In this document: positions 1 through 9,966 of the stretch, piece after piece
Position numbering within the stretch: the first letter of the stretch is position 1
Layout: each line of letters begins with the position of its first letter
Assembly (NCBI GenBank): GCA_000729835.1
Contig: JFHB01000266.1
Location: 1-37,368, forward strand
From: Atkinsonella hypoxylon
Lineage: Eukaryota; Ascomycota; Sordariomycetes; Hypocreales; Clavicipitaceae
Direction: 5' to 3'
DNA length: 37,368 nucleotides
Program-made: the position numbers and the translations under genes
Notes under the pieces: generated by a model
Seen by the model: the letters and a program-made list of their open reading frames with translations, nothing else
What the model was told of the DNA's origin: nothing
Database searches by the model: none

Positions 1-647
1 AGCTATATATATAAAAGGTATTCTAAGGATTAATTATATATATAAAGACTTTAGTGTAATATAAAAGTAAATTAGCGTTTAGATGTTTCTAAGGTATAGC
101 TTTATTATTACCTCTCTTAATATTATAAGCTTATATAACGTAAAAGATATAGTAGTAGTCTTTTACTTTATTAGAGTTATTTTTAAATTAAGTTCTTTAA
201 TAAGATCTTTAGTAATAATATTCCTTTATAAACTATAATCTATAAGACTATTAATAAGTAAAGAGTTTAGGCTTTTAAGTTATACTTAAAGGTAAGGTAA
301 GTTCTATAAATAGCTTATAATTGCTTTTAGCTTTAGAATACTATTTAATTCTTTAATATAAAGCGTATTTACTTATAGGTTTATAATAGACTTCTTCTCT
401 TTAATATAATTTTCTATATATTCTTATATAATATTCTATAAATCCTTTTAGATGCTACTAGGTAGTTATTTTATATATTTATTAGTAATATCTTCTTTAT
501 TGTTTTCTATTGCCTCCTTAACTATAGTAAATATTATTTTAATAATATTAATTAATTAATCTTTCTACTCCTTAACTCTTTACCTCTTCCTTAGAATAGA
601 ATATAGAGGTATAACTTTACCACTTATTCTGTTAATATAATAGACTT
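1..647. other. AT-rich RIP-degraded DNA, no gene
   Basis: Extremely AT-rich sequence, dominated by TA, TTA and CTTTA words and almost free of CpG and CA/TG contexts, as expected after repeat-induced point mutation. No open frame of useful length survives on either strand. It forms the left flank of the first solo LTR, so the LTR landed in DNA that was already, or later became, degraded. I cannot identify the original sequence. Confidence 0.7.
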
Positions 648-963
648 TGTTGGTAGACCAAGGGTCTTATTTATACTCCTTCGAGTCGGCCCTACGACCA
701 GTTCACTAGTGCACTAGTATTATATCAAAAGAGGTTTAAAATTAGTTATCTAGGAGTTATATCTAACTAGCAAAAGAGGCTACATTATATACCCCGTTAG
801 ATGCCTTATATGCCTTAGGTATAGTGTTGTGTTAAGGGGGGAATTAAGGGGTATTAGCGACCCTGATGTAAGTGGAGACTAATGTGCAGATGCAACTAAT
901 CAGCGGTTGTATCCACCCACGCAGGTGCCGGAATCGCACGATGAAGTCATAACGATTCCAACA
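648..963. repeat. Solo LTR, copy 1 (316 bp)
   Basis: The unit starts TGTTGG and ends CCAACA, the TG...CA inverted termini of a long terminal repeat. It is flanked on both sides by the same 5-bp word GACTT (643-647 and 964-968), a target-site duplication. A second copy of identical length lies at 4983-5298. Each copy has its own duplication, so each is a solo LTR left by recombination or independent insertion, not the two ends of one element. It keeps far more G and C than its surroundings, so it is younger or less RIP-damaged. Superfamily (Gypsy or Copia) cannot be told from an LTR alone. Confidence 0.85.
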
Positions 964-968
964 GACTT

Positions 969-1739
969 TATTAATACTATTTGCTTATATTAAGTATTTA
1001 TTCCCTATTGCTTCTATAAGTGTAAGCATTAGCTAGTATAGGTCTTATAAGCTAACTCTAATCTTTTTCTAAAAAATATCTTTAAATAATTACATAAGAA
1101 GCTATACTTTTATATCTATAGAGCTATTTTCTTTAGCTTTCTTTTCTTTTCTTTTAGCTTAGTCTTCTAAAGCTTCTTTTTACTTAATAGAGCGTTATAT
1201 TCTTATAGTATAAATTCTAAAGGGCTAGGCTGTAATTCTCTCTTTAATTAGTATATAGAGAGTTCTTTTAAGTCTATATTCCTTTATCTTAAACATTAAA
1301 GTTACTATAGTACTGTTAGTAAGGTCTCTCTTAAGAATAGCTTTTAGTAGAATATATATTAAGCAATAATTAAAAATATTAATCTTATTAAAGATTTAAT
1401 CTAATATCTCTCTCTCTTTTTTACTAAGCTTTTAATAGTTTAACGTTTTTCTACTAAATTCCTTAACTTAAGAATAATACTGTTTTATAATATAGTAGTT
1501 AAAACAATTAACCTAGAACACTATAAGCCTATAAAGATAACTTTTTATACTAAAGAAGCTTTATATAAGAATAGGTAATACTAGATTATTTAATTTTACT
1601 GTTAAAATACTTACTCTTTAATTATATTTTATAAAGCTAATCTTATTATTATACTAGTAAAACTAGCATTAATTTATATAATAACCTTCCTTACTATAGT
1701 AATAGCAGTAATACTACTTTATGCAGCTTTTAGTTATTA
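969..1739. other. AT-rich RIP-degraded DNA, no gene
   Basis: TA-rich low-complexity sequence between the first solo LTR and the inverted-repeat transposon. No coding frame or recognisable motif survives. Probably remnants of older transposons. Confidence 0.6.
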
Positions 1740-2602
1740 TTGAAAATAATAGGGATTACAGGACTAGATATCTAAGAGGGTAGTGGTCTCTTAGATTTAG
1801 CACCTGTAATTGCTCCTAGCAATTATCACGTAGTGGAAGCAGCAGCGGCCTAAATCAAGCTGTAGTGTATAGTATAGATTACGTAGAGGCAGTAGATAAC
1901 TTGTTAAAAATAAGCTACCCTGTAGTCTATTTTTATGCTTACTAGTTGCCTACTAGTTGCTCTATCACGTGACCCTTTTTTGGTTATGTTACGTTGATTT
2001 TTGGTAGAGATATCGCTGTTACTAGATGCGAAACATCTGGATTTGACTAAGGCAAAGTTGCCTAACCTATAGTCAGCTTTAACAGCGTTTTTCTCCACAA
2101 CTAGTAATGGTAGAAATTCAAGAAGTATATCATTCAAAAGCTAAGAATTAGGGCTATCTAATGGTATAATTGTTGGATAGGGTTGCTTATAAGGGTTGTT
2201 TGCTATTAGTGGAATTTGTTAAATTGTGCACGTAGGTTTCTCGTTTGTATGGCCGTGAGTCGATTTTTTTGTTTTTATATAGTAAATCTTTTTGCGGAAA
2301 TTATAAAGTGGCCCACGAGCCCCTTCTAGCGACTACGGCCCGCCGATATAGTCGGAGGGTCTATAAGGGACTGGAATAGATTCGAGATCCTACCCTCACT
2401 TGTTCGTTATAGCGCTCTCAATATACTAGATACCACTATAAGTTATCTATTGCCTTCTACGTGACTAGTACTACACACTATAGCTTGATTTAGGCCGCTG
2501 CAGCTTCCACTGCGTGATAAATTGCTAGGCAATTACAGGTGCTAATCTAGAGGCTTCACTACCCTCTTAGATAACTAGTCCTGTAATCCCTATTAATTTC
2601 AA
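1740..2602. mobile_element. Non-autonomous DNA transposon with 163-bp terminal inverted repeats (copy A)
   Basis: The ends read TTGAAAATAATAGGGATTAC and, inverted, TTGAAATTAATAGGGATTAC. The match continues inward for about 163 bp on each side (1740-1902 and 2440-2602), including the word CGGCCTAAATCAAGCT. A TA dinucleotide flanks each end (1738-1739 and 2603-2604), which fits a TA-duplicating (Tc1/mariner-like) element, although TA is cheap in this AT-rich DNA. The 537-bp middle carries no transposase frame; its short open frames are not convincing. Relatives are the inverted core at 2636-3165 and the interrupted copy at 5703-6934. Superfamily is uncertain; the long inverted repeats would also fit a foldback or Mutator-type derivative. 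Confidence 0.75.
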
Positions 2603-2635
2603 TATAACTATAATAATAGTAGTATCTTATATTAA

Positions 2636-3165
2636 GAGCGCTGTAACAAATAAGTTAGTGAAAGTAGAATCTTAAATCTTTCTAGTCCCTTATAGACCTA
2701 CTAACTATATTAGCAGGCTGTAGTTGCTAGAAGGGGCTTATAGGCTACTTTATAATTTCTGCAAAAAGATTTACTATATAAAAACAAAAAAATCGACTTA
2801 CAGCTATACAAACGAGACACCTATATGCACAATTTAACAAATTCCACTAATAATAAGTAACCCTTATAAGCAATTCTATCCAATAATTATACCATTAGAT
2901 AGCCCTAATTCTTAGCTTTTAAATAGTATACTTCTTAAATTTCTACTATTGCTAGTTGTGGAGAAAATCGCTGTTAAAGTTAACTATAGGTTAGGCAACT
3001 TTGCCTTAGTCGATTCTAGATGTTTTGCATCTAGTAACAGCGATATCTCTACCAAAAATCAACGTAACAAGACCTAGTTAGGGTTACGTGATAGAGCAAC
3101 TAACAGGCAACTAGCAAGCATAAAAATAGGCTATACAGGGTAGCTTATTTTTAACAGTTATATAG
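2636..3165 (-). repeat. Inverted partial copy (B) of the same transposon core
   Basis: This stretch is the reverse complement of the interior of copy A (about 1903-2415), from the AGCGCTCT-like word near 2640 to the GGGTAGCTTATTTTTAAC word near 3160. It lacks the 163-bp terminal repeats. Together with copy A it makes a large imperfect palindrome whose centre holds the right terminal repeat of A. Differences are mainly C-to-T and G-to-A. Confidence 0.7.
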
Positions 3166-4886
3166 GTTCTAAAGCTTTAGGCATTATTATATATATTAAT
3201 AGCGTTAATATATATATTCTACTTTTCCTTCTTCTTTTTCCTAAACTTCTCTTTAAAAAGCTTTATAATATCTATCTTTAAAACTACTTACTTTATAAGT
3301 ATAATCTTTATATCTTTAAACTTCTAGGTTAAATTATCTATTTAATCTTTTACTTCTAAAATAAGCTATATAATTTCCTTAGCTTTATAACTAAAATTAC
3401 TTATACTATAATACTTAAAACTTCTTCTGCCTAAAGGTATATAAAGGTAGTTTTTTCTATTGTTATAAAGTTTAGAATTACAGTCTTCTAGCTCTATTCT
3501 AGCTTATATATACTAGCTAAGCTGCTTTAATAGTTCTCTATAGAGCATTATAATAAACTTAGCTTTAGTAACTTTTATTTAATCTATAAAGCTAGTAAGT
3601 ACAGTATCTAGTAAGGCCTTATAAATATAATTAAACTAAGAGGTTATACTACACTATATATAGAGCTTAGCGCTAATTATAGCAGCTTAATGTTCTTAAA
3701 GCTAATAGAGAGTGTCTTTTATAGTCCTTAAATAGTTTCTCTTTAGATCTTTAAGCTTTTTATTAGCTTACTCCTTTTAATTCTAAGAAGTAGCTTTATA
3801 CTAAAGTAAAAGCTACTCTTTAGCTTTTTTTTAATTATATAAGGTATAAATAACCTTTATATACTTATAGATTAATAGGTTAATATAATAAATAAATATC
3901 TTTTACTAGTTTTCCTTTAAAATAAATAAAGTTTCTATTTTTAGCTTAAAGCTAGTTAAGTAATTAAGGATATTTTCTCCCTTAAATTAGTATATATTAA
4001 ACTTTTTATTAAAGATAGCCTAAGCTTACTGCTTTTTAATAGCTTTACCTATAGCTTTAGTAAAAGCTTTATAAAGTATAGCTATAGTGCTGCTAGTATT
4101 AGCTTTTTTATCTTAAGTATTTAATTCTATTATAATCTTAGGTTTAAAAGCAACTTTTTTAGAAGATTTACTAGATTAGCTAAAGCTAGTATTAGCTACT
4201 TTAGATATAGAGTTTATACTTTTCTTTAAGGAATATAGAATATTAAACTTATATAAATAACTAATAGAATAGCTTAATATAAAAGGTAGATATAAAGAGA
4301 ATAATTAATCTTACTTAGTAGAAAGAGTATAATATATATAATTCTCTATATTAACTGTACTTTTAATACTTTTACCTTCTACTTCTATAGTTATATAAGC
4401 TTTACACACTAAAATATAAAGGCTAAAAACTTAATTACTAATAACAGTAAATATAAAGATAATTACTAAAATAAGAATAAAAAAGAAATTTTTCTCTATA
4501 ATTAAATAATTATAATGTTTAAGGGATCTAAAAACTTTCTTTTTACTGTATTAAGGCTATTTTAGCTAAGGGTAAAATAGAGGTTAAATAGGCTAGCTAG
4601 TATTTACAATATAGTAACTGTCTTTAACTAGGCTTAGCTCTTCTTAGCTTAAAAAAGCTATAGAAATTTTCTTCTTTCTTTAATTAAATAATCCCTTATA
4701 ATATAGAGCTTTTATCTCTATAATTTCCTCCTTTTTTATATTAGTAATATTTAGACTAAAGTGCTCTTCTATCTCTAATACTTAGCAGCTTTTCTTTCTT
4801 TCTTTTAGGGTCTCTATAAAAAACCTTTTAATTATATAGTGCACTTTAATTAGAATAAGTCTTTAGTAAAGCCTTTATTTTTATTG
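3166..4886. other. AT-rich RIP-degraded DNA, no gene
   Basis: About 1.7 kb of TA-rich sequence with many AGCTTT/CTTTAT words and stops in all frames. It is presumably transposon DNA degraded beyond recognition. I see no surviving protein motif. Confidence 0.6.
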
Positions 4887-5690
4887 CCTTAAAACTAAAC
4901 CCCTAAATAACTATATAGCTTACACTAAAGTAGGTAATAATATAGTGTATATTAAGATTAAAGAGAATTAGTAAAGAGCAAGTGTTAGTAGACCAAGGGT
5001 CTTATTTATACTCCTTCGAGTCGGCCCTACGACTAGTTCACTAGTGCACTAGTATCACATCAAAAGAGGTTCAAAATCGGTTATCTAGGAGTTATATCTA
5101 ACTAGCAAAAGAGGCTACATTATATACCCTGTTAGATGCCTTATATGCCTTAGGCATAGTATTGTGTTAAGGGGGGAATTAAGGGGTATTGGTAACCCCG
5201 ATATAAGTGGAGACTAATGTGCGGATACAACTAATCAGCGGTTGTATCCACCCACGCAGGTGCCGGAATCGCACGATGGAGTCATAACGATTCCAACAGT
5301 AAGATATTTATTAGTATATACTATTAAATAATAGTAGGTAAGAAGATTAAATAGTTAAAAAAGGCAGAAATAAAATATTAATTGTAGCTTAAAAGATATA
5401 TATATACAAAAAGAAGCTAAATATATTAAAGAGTTAAGGAAAGTATTAGTAGTAGTAAAGTAAGGTTTCTTAAGTGCTAAGTATTGTAAATTAAAATAGG
5501 CTAAAAGATATTAATTAATTAAAAGAGATAAAGGCCAAAAAGAGCTAGCAGAAGCTGCTTACGCTTTCTCGCTTTTCTTAAACTATCTATATATCTAGGC
5601 GATGCATACTCTTATAGAGAAAATCTACATGTAGCATCCCTTGCAAAGCTAATATAAGAACGTAAGAGGGTAACCCCGCCGCGACACACT
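4887..5690. repeat. Dispersed repeat R, RIP-degraded copy, split by a solo LTR
   Basis: Homologous to 30406-30885 along its whole length once the LTR at 4983-5298 and one 5-bp duplication are removed (483 versus 480 bp). Both copies end at CCGCGACACACT. Differences are strongly one-sided: where the right copy has C or G this copy has T or A, as RIP predicts. The right copy gives the unoccupied target site for the LTR (AAAGAGCGAGATACTTG there; AAAGAGCAAG, LTR, GTAAGATATTT here). No coding frame seen; it may be an LTR or non-autonomous transposon family. Confidence 0.75.
4983..5298. repeat. Solo LTR, copy 2 (316 bp)
   Basis: Same length, order and termini as the LTR at 648-963 (starts TGTTAG, ends CCAACA). 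It is flanked by GCAAG (4978-4982) and GTAAG (5299-5303), a 5-bp duplication differing by one C-to-T change. It is inserted inside repeat R; the second R copy at 30.4 kb shows the site before insertion, which proves the boundaries independently. Confidence 0.87.
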
Positions 5691-5702
5691 ACAATCTTCA
5701 GC

Positions 5703-6934
5703 TTATTAAAAATAAGCTACCCTGTATAGCCTATTTTTATGCCTACTAGTTGCTCTATTACGTAACCCTTATTAGGTCTTGTTACATTAATTTTTAGTAG
5801 AGATATTATCAAATGGAAGATAGAAGAGATAACAGAAGAGAGAGAAGATAAAGAAGCTTCTAGTGTGTAGAAGAGTGTAAATTGCTTGCTTAATTCCTCT
5901 AACTTAGGAGGGAGGAAGTGGCCTATATATAGCTAATTCTAAGAGAGAAAGAAAGAGAAGAAGAGAAGGAAAAACAAGAAGGGGGATAGCTAAATACCCA
6001 AAAATCCTACAGCTTATAGTGCAAGAGAATGCTAAGGAATGCCGAGTTACCTATTGCACTGCCTCTATAGGAGGGATAGACATTAGTGTGTATAGAGCCT
6101 TATAACAGAGGAAAGATAACAGACTAGGTAACCCTTACTCCTAGATTCCTACCCCTGTTGTATTCTATTCTAGTCTACTATATCTACTTGTTTCCTACAC
6201 TTAGTTGTTGTAACTAAGTTCCTTTGTGCTACTGTTGGAGTAGTTGTGCTAGTAACAGCTGTTGGAACTGATGTTACATGAAGCTGGCGATGTTGGTATC
6301 GCTGGTGTTGTGGCCACTTGTGGCACTGGTGTTGCTACTTTTGATAGATATCATTGTTACTAAATGCAAACATCTAGATTCAACTAAGGCAAAGTTACCT
6401 AACCTATAGTCAACTTTAACAGCGATTTTCTCTACAACTAGCAATAGTAGAAATTTAAGAAGTATACTATTCGAAAGCTAAGAATTAGGGCTATTTAATG
6501 GTATAATTGTTGGATAGAGTTGCCTATAAGGAAAGGTAGAAATTATTACTTTATGCACGTAGGCATCTTACTTATATAGCTGTAAGTTAATTTTTTTGTT
6601 TTTATATAGTAAATATTTTTGCGGAAATTATAAAGTAGCCCACAAGCCTCTTCTAGCAGCAACGGCCTGCCGATATAGTCAGTAGGTCTATAAGGGACTA
6701 GAAAGATTTAAGATTCTACCCTCACTAAAGATTTATTATAGCGCTCTTAATATACAAGATACCACTATTCTTAGTTATCTGCTGCATTCTACGTGATTAG
6801 TACTACACACTACAGCTTGATTTAGGCCGCTGCTGCTTCTACTACGTGATAATTGCTAGGAGCAATTACAGGTGCTAATCTAAGAGACCACTACCCTCTT
6901 AGATATCTAGTCCTGTAATCCCTATTATTTTCAA
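5703..6934 (+). repeat. Transposon copy C, left terminus missing, split by an insertion
   Basis: Matches copy A from the AAAATAAGCTACCCTG word onward, through the GCGGAAATTATAAAGT word and the right terminal inverted repeat, ending at CCCTATTATTTTCAA next to a TA. The left terminal repeat is absent: the match starts directly after repeat R. A 540-bp sequence (5807-6346) interrupts it. Substitutions relative to A are mostly RIP-type. Confidence 0.75.
5807..6346. mobile_element. 540-bp insertion with 5-bp target duplication
   Basis: Relative to copy A, the sequence is interrupted after GATAT (5802-5806) and resumes with the same GATAT (6347-6351). The insert begins TATCAAA and ends TTTGATA, a perfect 7-bp inverted terminus. 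It has a TATA-like run (CTATATATAGC near 5921-5931) and a purine-rich left half, but no coding frame. A solo LTR with atypical ends or a small MITE would both fit; the 5-bp duplication favours an integrase-type element. Confidence 0.65.
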
Positions 6935-7067
6935 TACTTAGTAAAGTTTAGCTAATCTCTAGACGAATACAGCCCGCTTCTATCCCTCTACCTATATAGA
7001 CTACTGTCCCTCTTCTGTTATTCTCCCTCTACTGAAAGACCTAAGCCTAAGGCTCGAGTCCATAACA

Positions 7068-7239
7068 CCTATTAAGGGATAGCTATAGAGGCTGTTATAA
7101 TCTAATAGGTTAGGAGGGAGAAGAGGGATAAGCTCGCTATATATTTATTATAGGGCTTATAGCTTAATTAGCTAATTAGGTCTTCTGCAGCCTTAACAGG
7201 GATCTGTGCAACAGGCAGGACTTTTGACTTAACTCTCCG
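7068..7239 (+). repeat. Partial copy of the 409-bp TA-flanked element
   Basis: These 172 bp match 21562-21733 base for base in length and order, from CCTATTAAGGGATAGCT to the terminal GACTTAACTCTCCG, with mostly C-to-T/G-to-A differences. Only the right half of the element is present here; the left terminal repeat is missing. Confidence 0.75.
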
Positions 7240-9966
7240 TAGTCGCACTTAAATCTCACCACTACTAGAATTAGGAGGTTGGCGTTGATGCCAGGGTCAT
7301 TAGCTGCTGTTTGAAACAAGAGCTGACCGAAATAGAGGGGCGTGGGAGTAAAGGAATAGAGCGGGCACCGTTATGGTGTCAGCGTTTGGTATAACCGTCT
7401 CCAACAGTGTTACGGCTGATAACGGTCAATACGCCAAAACGGTAGAAAGCGAAACCTGTCGAGGCCGGTTCTCGGAGCTGTCAGAATCGCATCATTATGT
7501 GTACACACTAAACCGGGATAACATCGGCGAATCTCTGAATCTCTGAAATTTTTTGCCAAGACCTCGCTGAACTATAAAAGACTCCCCGTCCGCTCTCCTA
7601 TAGACAAGCTGGTAAGGGGCAGATTGGTAGTTGGGTCGGTGACGACCAGCGAACACCGGCTGTTGTATGTAATTTTTTAGACCTTAAAAATAAAATCTAC
7701 GTTGTAGATCACTTCATTTGCTACGTGCTACAATTGTTTACAGACAATTCCATTATTAAAAAAGGTGATTTTACGGGATTGTCGTCGCTTGTATCTCTGT
7801 CGCACAGTATATAAGGGGGTTCAACTGAACATACAGCGTGGCCACGTCGCATTTTTTACGACAATCTCTCTACTAAAAGATGTACTACTACTACTACTCT
7901 ACTCGTACGCTTCGGAACCGATCGTCTCCGGGTTCCGTGGCACGGCCTAGTCTCATTTGGCACTTAACAAGGGAACTCTGCCTAGGTACTAAGAGGGACC
8001 GTTTCTTCAGCAACAGTATTCCGTAGATCAAGGGTTTATTGTACCTAATATAGTACCATGTACAAGACACTGCTGCTGTAGAAATCCCCACTACGCGGGA
8101 GCAGACGGCCTTCGATTCGACTCTGTCTAAGCTAGCACCCCTTATGGCGAACCTCGATGTCTTGCTGTTTAGAATACGGCATATTTGCTTTATATACATG
8201 CTGTTTTTGCTTACAATTTTCTGTTTGACTCGTTCCCACAATGCAGTATGGGGGCATATTATGGCTAATATATCAATTACCGACGGTGGCCCATAGTAGA
8301 AAGTTGATAAGAATTCAGCACTAGTTCCAAATCGTCCTAGTTTTCTCTTTTCTTGTCAACTTTACGTTCGGCAAGGGTTTCGGCAAATTACCTTCACATT
8401 GGGTTTAACCATCTTCAGCCCATTCATCCGAAAACAGGCATACAGCAGCTGTCGCTAAGACGAAGGTATACATTATTGACAGAGACCCCGGTACGGAGTA
8501 CTAAAGCTATCTAGAACCTTCTTGTAGTCATCGGCGGCTCAGGAGCATTTCAAATCCGGTTCCATGAAGACGCTGTTCGAAACTCGGCCGCTTTTTTTTT
8601 ACAGCTAACTAGTGCTCAACATATCAGCTGATGTCTCTTAAATAGCAATCGCGTTGCCGCCTTTGTATGTCTTGCAGCCATCAATTGGTTATCACAGGTC
8701 GCATGTCTCGGCTCATACCGTAGCGGCTAAGCTAGTCATTGAATCAGAGTGGCGTGAGTTCTGCACAGACGACAAGTCTTATTTTATTTTAGTTTTTGCC
8801 GCCTGATTGGTGGAATGTTGGGGAGTGAGAGTTTGCGGAATAATAGTGGAGACTGAATCAAGCAAGCATCCATCATTGACGCATGCCTGCAAAACCCTTC
8901 AATTATATCGCACACGTGGCATGGCGCGCCATGTGGAGCGCATGAAGCCATCAGCGAGCCATCTCACCTGCGACCAATCACCATCGCAACTGCTGCGCCC
9001 GCAGGCCCCATCCGCTCCACTGATTAACCATTCTCGGACGAGCGTTAAATCGCCTGGCTTCTATGCCAAAGCCCCACCCACCAAAGAAAAGAAATAAGGA
9101 GTCTGATGATACATGCCGTCAAGGTTTCGCACCAACTTGCAGATGGACCCCGGTTACGGATGCAACGCCCCGCTGCTCCATACTAGAAATGTCGCATGTT
9201 CGATTCCTACAGCCAATCACAGTCACTCAGCTAGTTCAGCAGTGGGCTACTTGGCTTAACCTAGGTTCTTACTCTCCAACCTATATTCCGTATATGTTGT
9301 AGTTATTCCTTACATCTATAGAGTTAAGATACATGCATGGTGTTGCAACATCGCACTCGCATCGGCAGTTGATGCAGCTTAAGATGAGCGTTATTCAAGT
9401 GGAAGCCCATGAAACTACGGAGTACATATGGTTTGGCCATTTTCCCATGATCCACTCACTCACTCACTCACACCCATCCGACGACTGATCAATAGCCGCA
9501 TTCGAGTGTAGACAAGCTGTCCCAAGTTGATATGGTGCTTTTACCAAGCTCGTCCGCATGCTCCGCCCCATTCGCTCGTCTTGCCGTGACGTCTTAGCGG
9601 CACACTGCATCCTTTCAGCTTGCACAGCGTGCAGCTAGGAATCCCACCTGTTCAACAGCTGCTTGTGCATTCCTTGAAACTCTTAAGTTGCTCCAGGTTC
9701 CCTTCAACAACTCATAGTTAGTTACCTCTCCACCTCGAAAAAAAAAAAAAAAAAACCCCCCCAAAAAAAATTAAAAATCCATCATCGCCCACCACCACGG
9801 CCGGCCACCTCCTGGAGAAAACCTTGTTCTGAATTTTTTGAATCTTGACTTCTCCCTCGCTGCTTTCGCCGTCATACTGCAGTCAGCCGCGGCTTCTGCG
9901 AGTCGGGACTCCTTGCCCAGAAACCAAGCTGCCAGACACCATCTGCAACTCGCCCTGTTTGCAAAG
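7240..9966. other. 2.7-kb stretch without a supportable gene
   Basis: Base composition returns to normal here. Short open frames (for example 8807-9097) show no motif, no signal peptide and no plausible splice continuation, so I do not call them. Two TATA-like boxes occur (CTATAAAAG near 7571 and GTATATAAGGGG near 7806), which could be remnants of transposon promoters. Two exact TACGGAGTA words lie at 8492 and 9416. The last 250 bp are C/T-rich with a long A tract followed by C7-8 and A9 (about 9739-9770) and form the promoter and leader of the purine permease. Confidence 0.5.

Noticed and set aside
1904..2137. 77-codon open frame on the minus strand
   Set aside because: It lies inside the transposon core, and equivalent stretches in copies B and C are broken. 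It has no ATG context or motif.
648..5298. The two 316-bp LTRs as the ends of one 4.65-kb retrotransposon
   Set aside because: Each LTR has its own 5-bp duplication (GACTT/GACTT and GCAAG/GTAAG), and the second has an empty-site counterpart at 30.4 kb. They are two separate solo LTRs.
8807..9302. Overlapping open frames in the gap upstream of azgA
   Set aside because: Neither has a recognisable domain, signal peptide or consistent splice partners, and composition does not favour coding.
9739..9770. A17-C8-A9 run as a possible insertion boundary or poly(A) tail of a retroelement
   Set aside because: No LINE-like sequence precedes it and no target duplication is visible. It is more simply a leader-region homopolymer tract.
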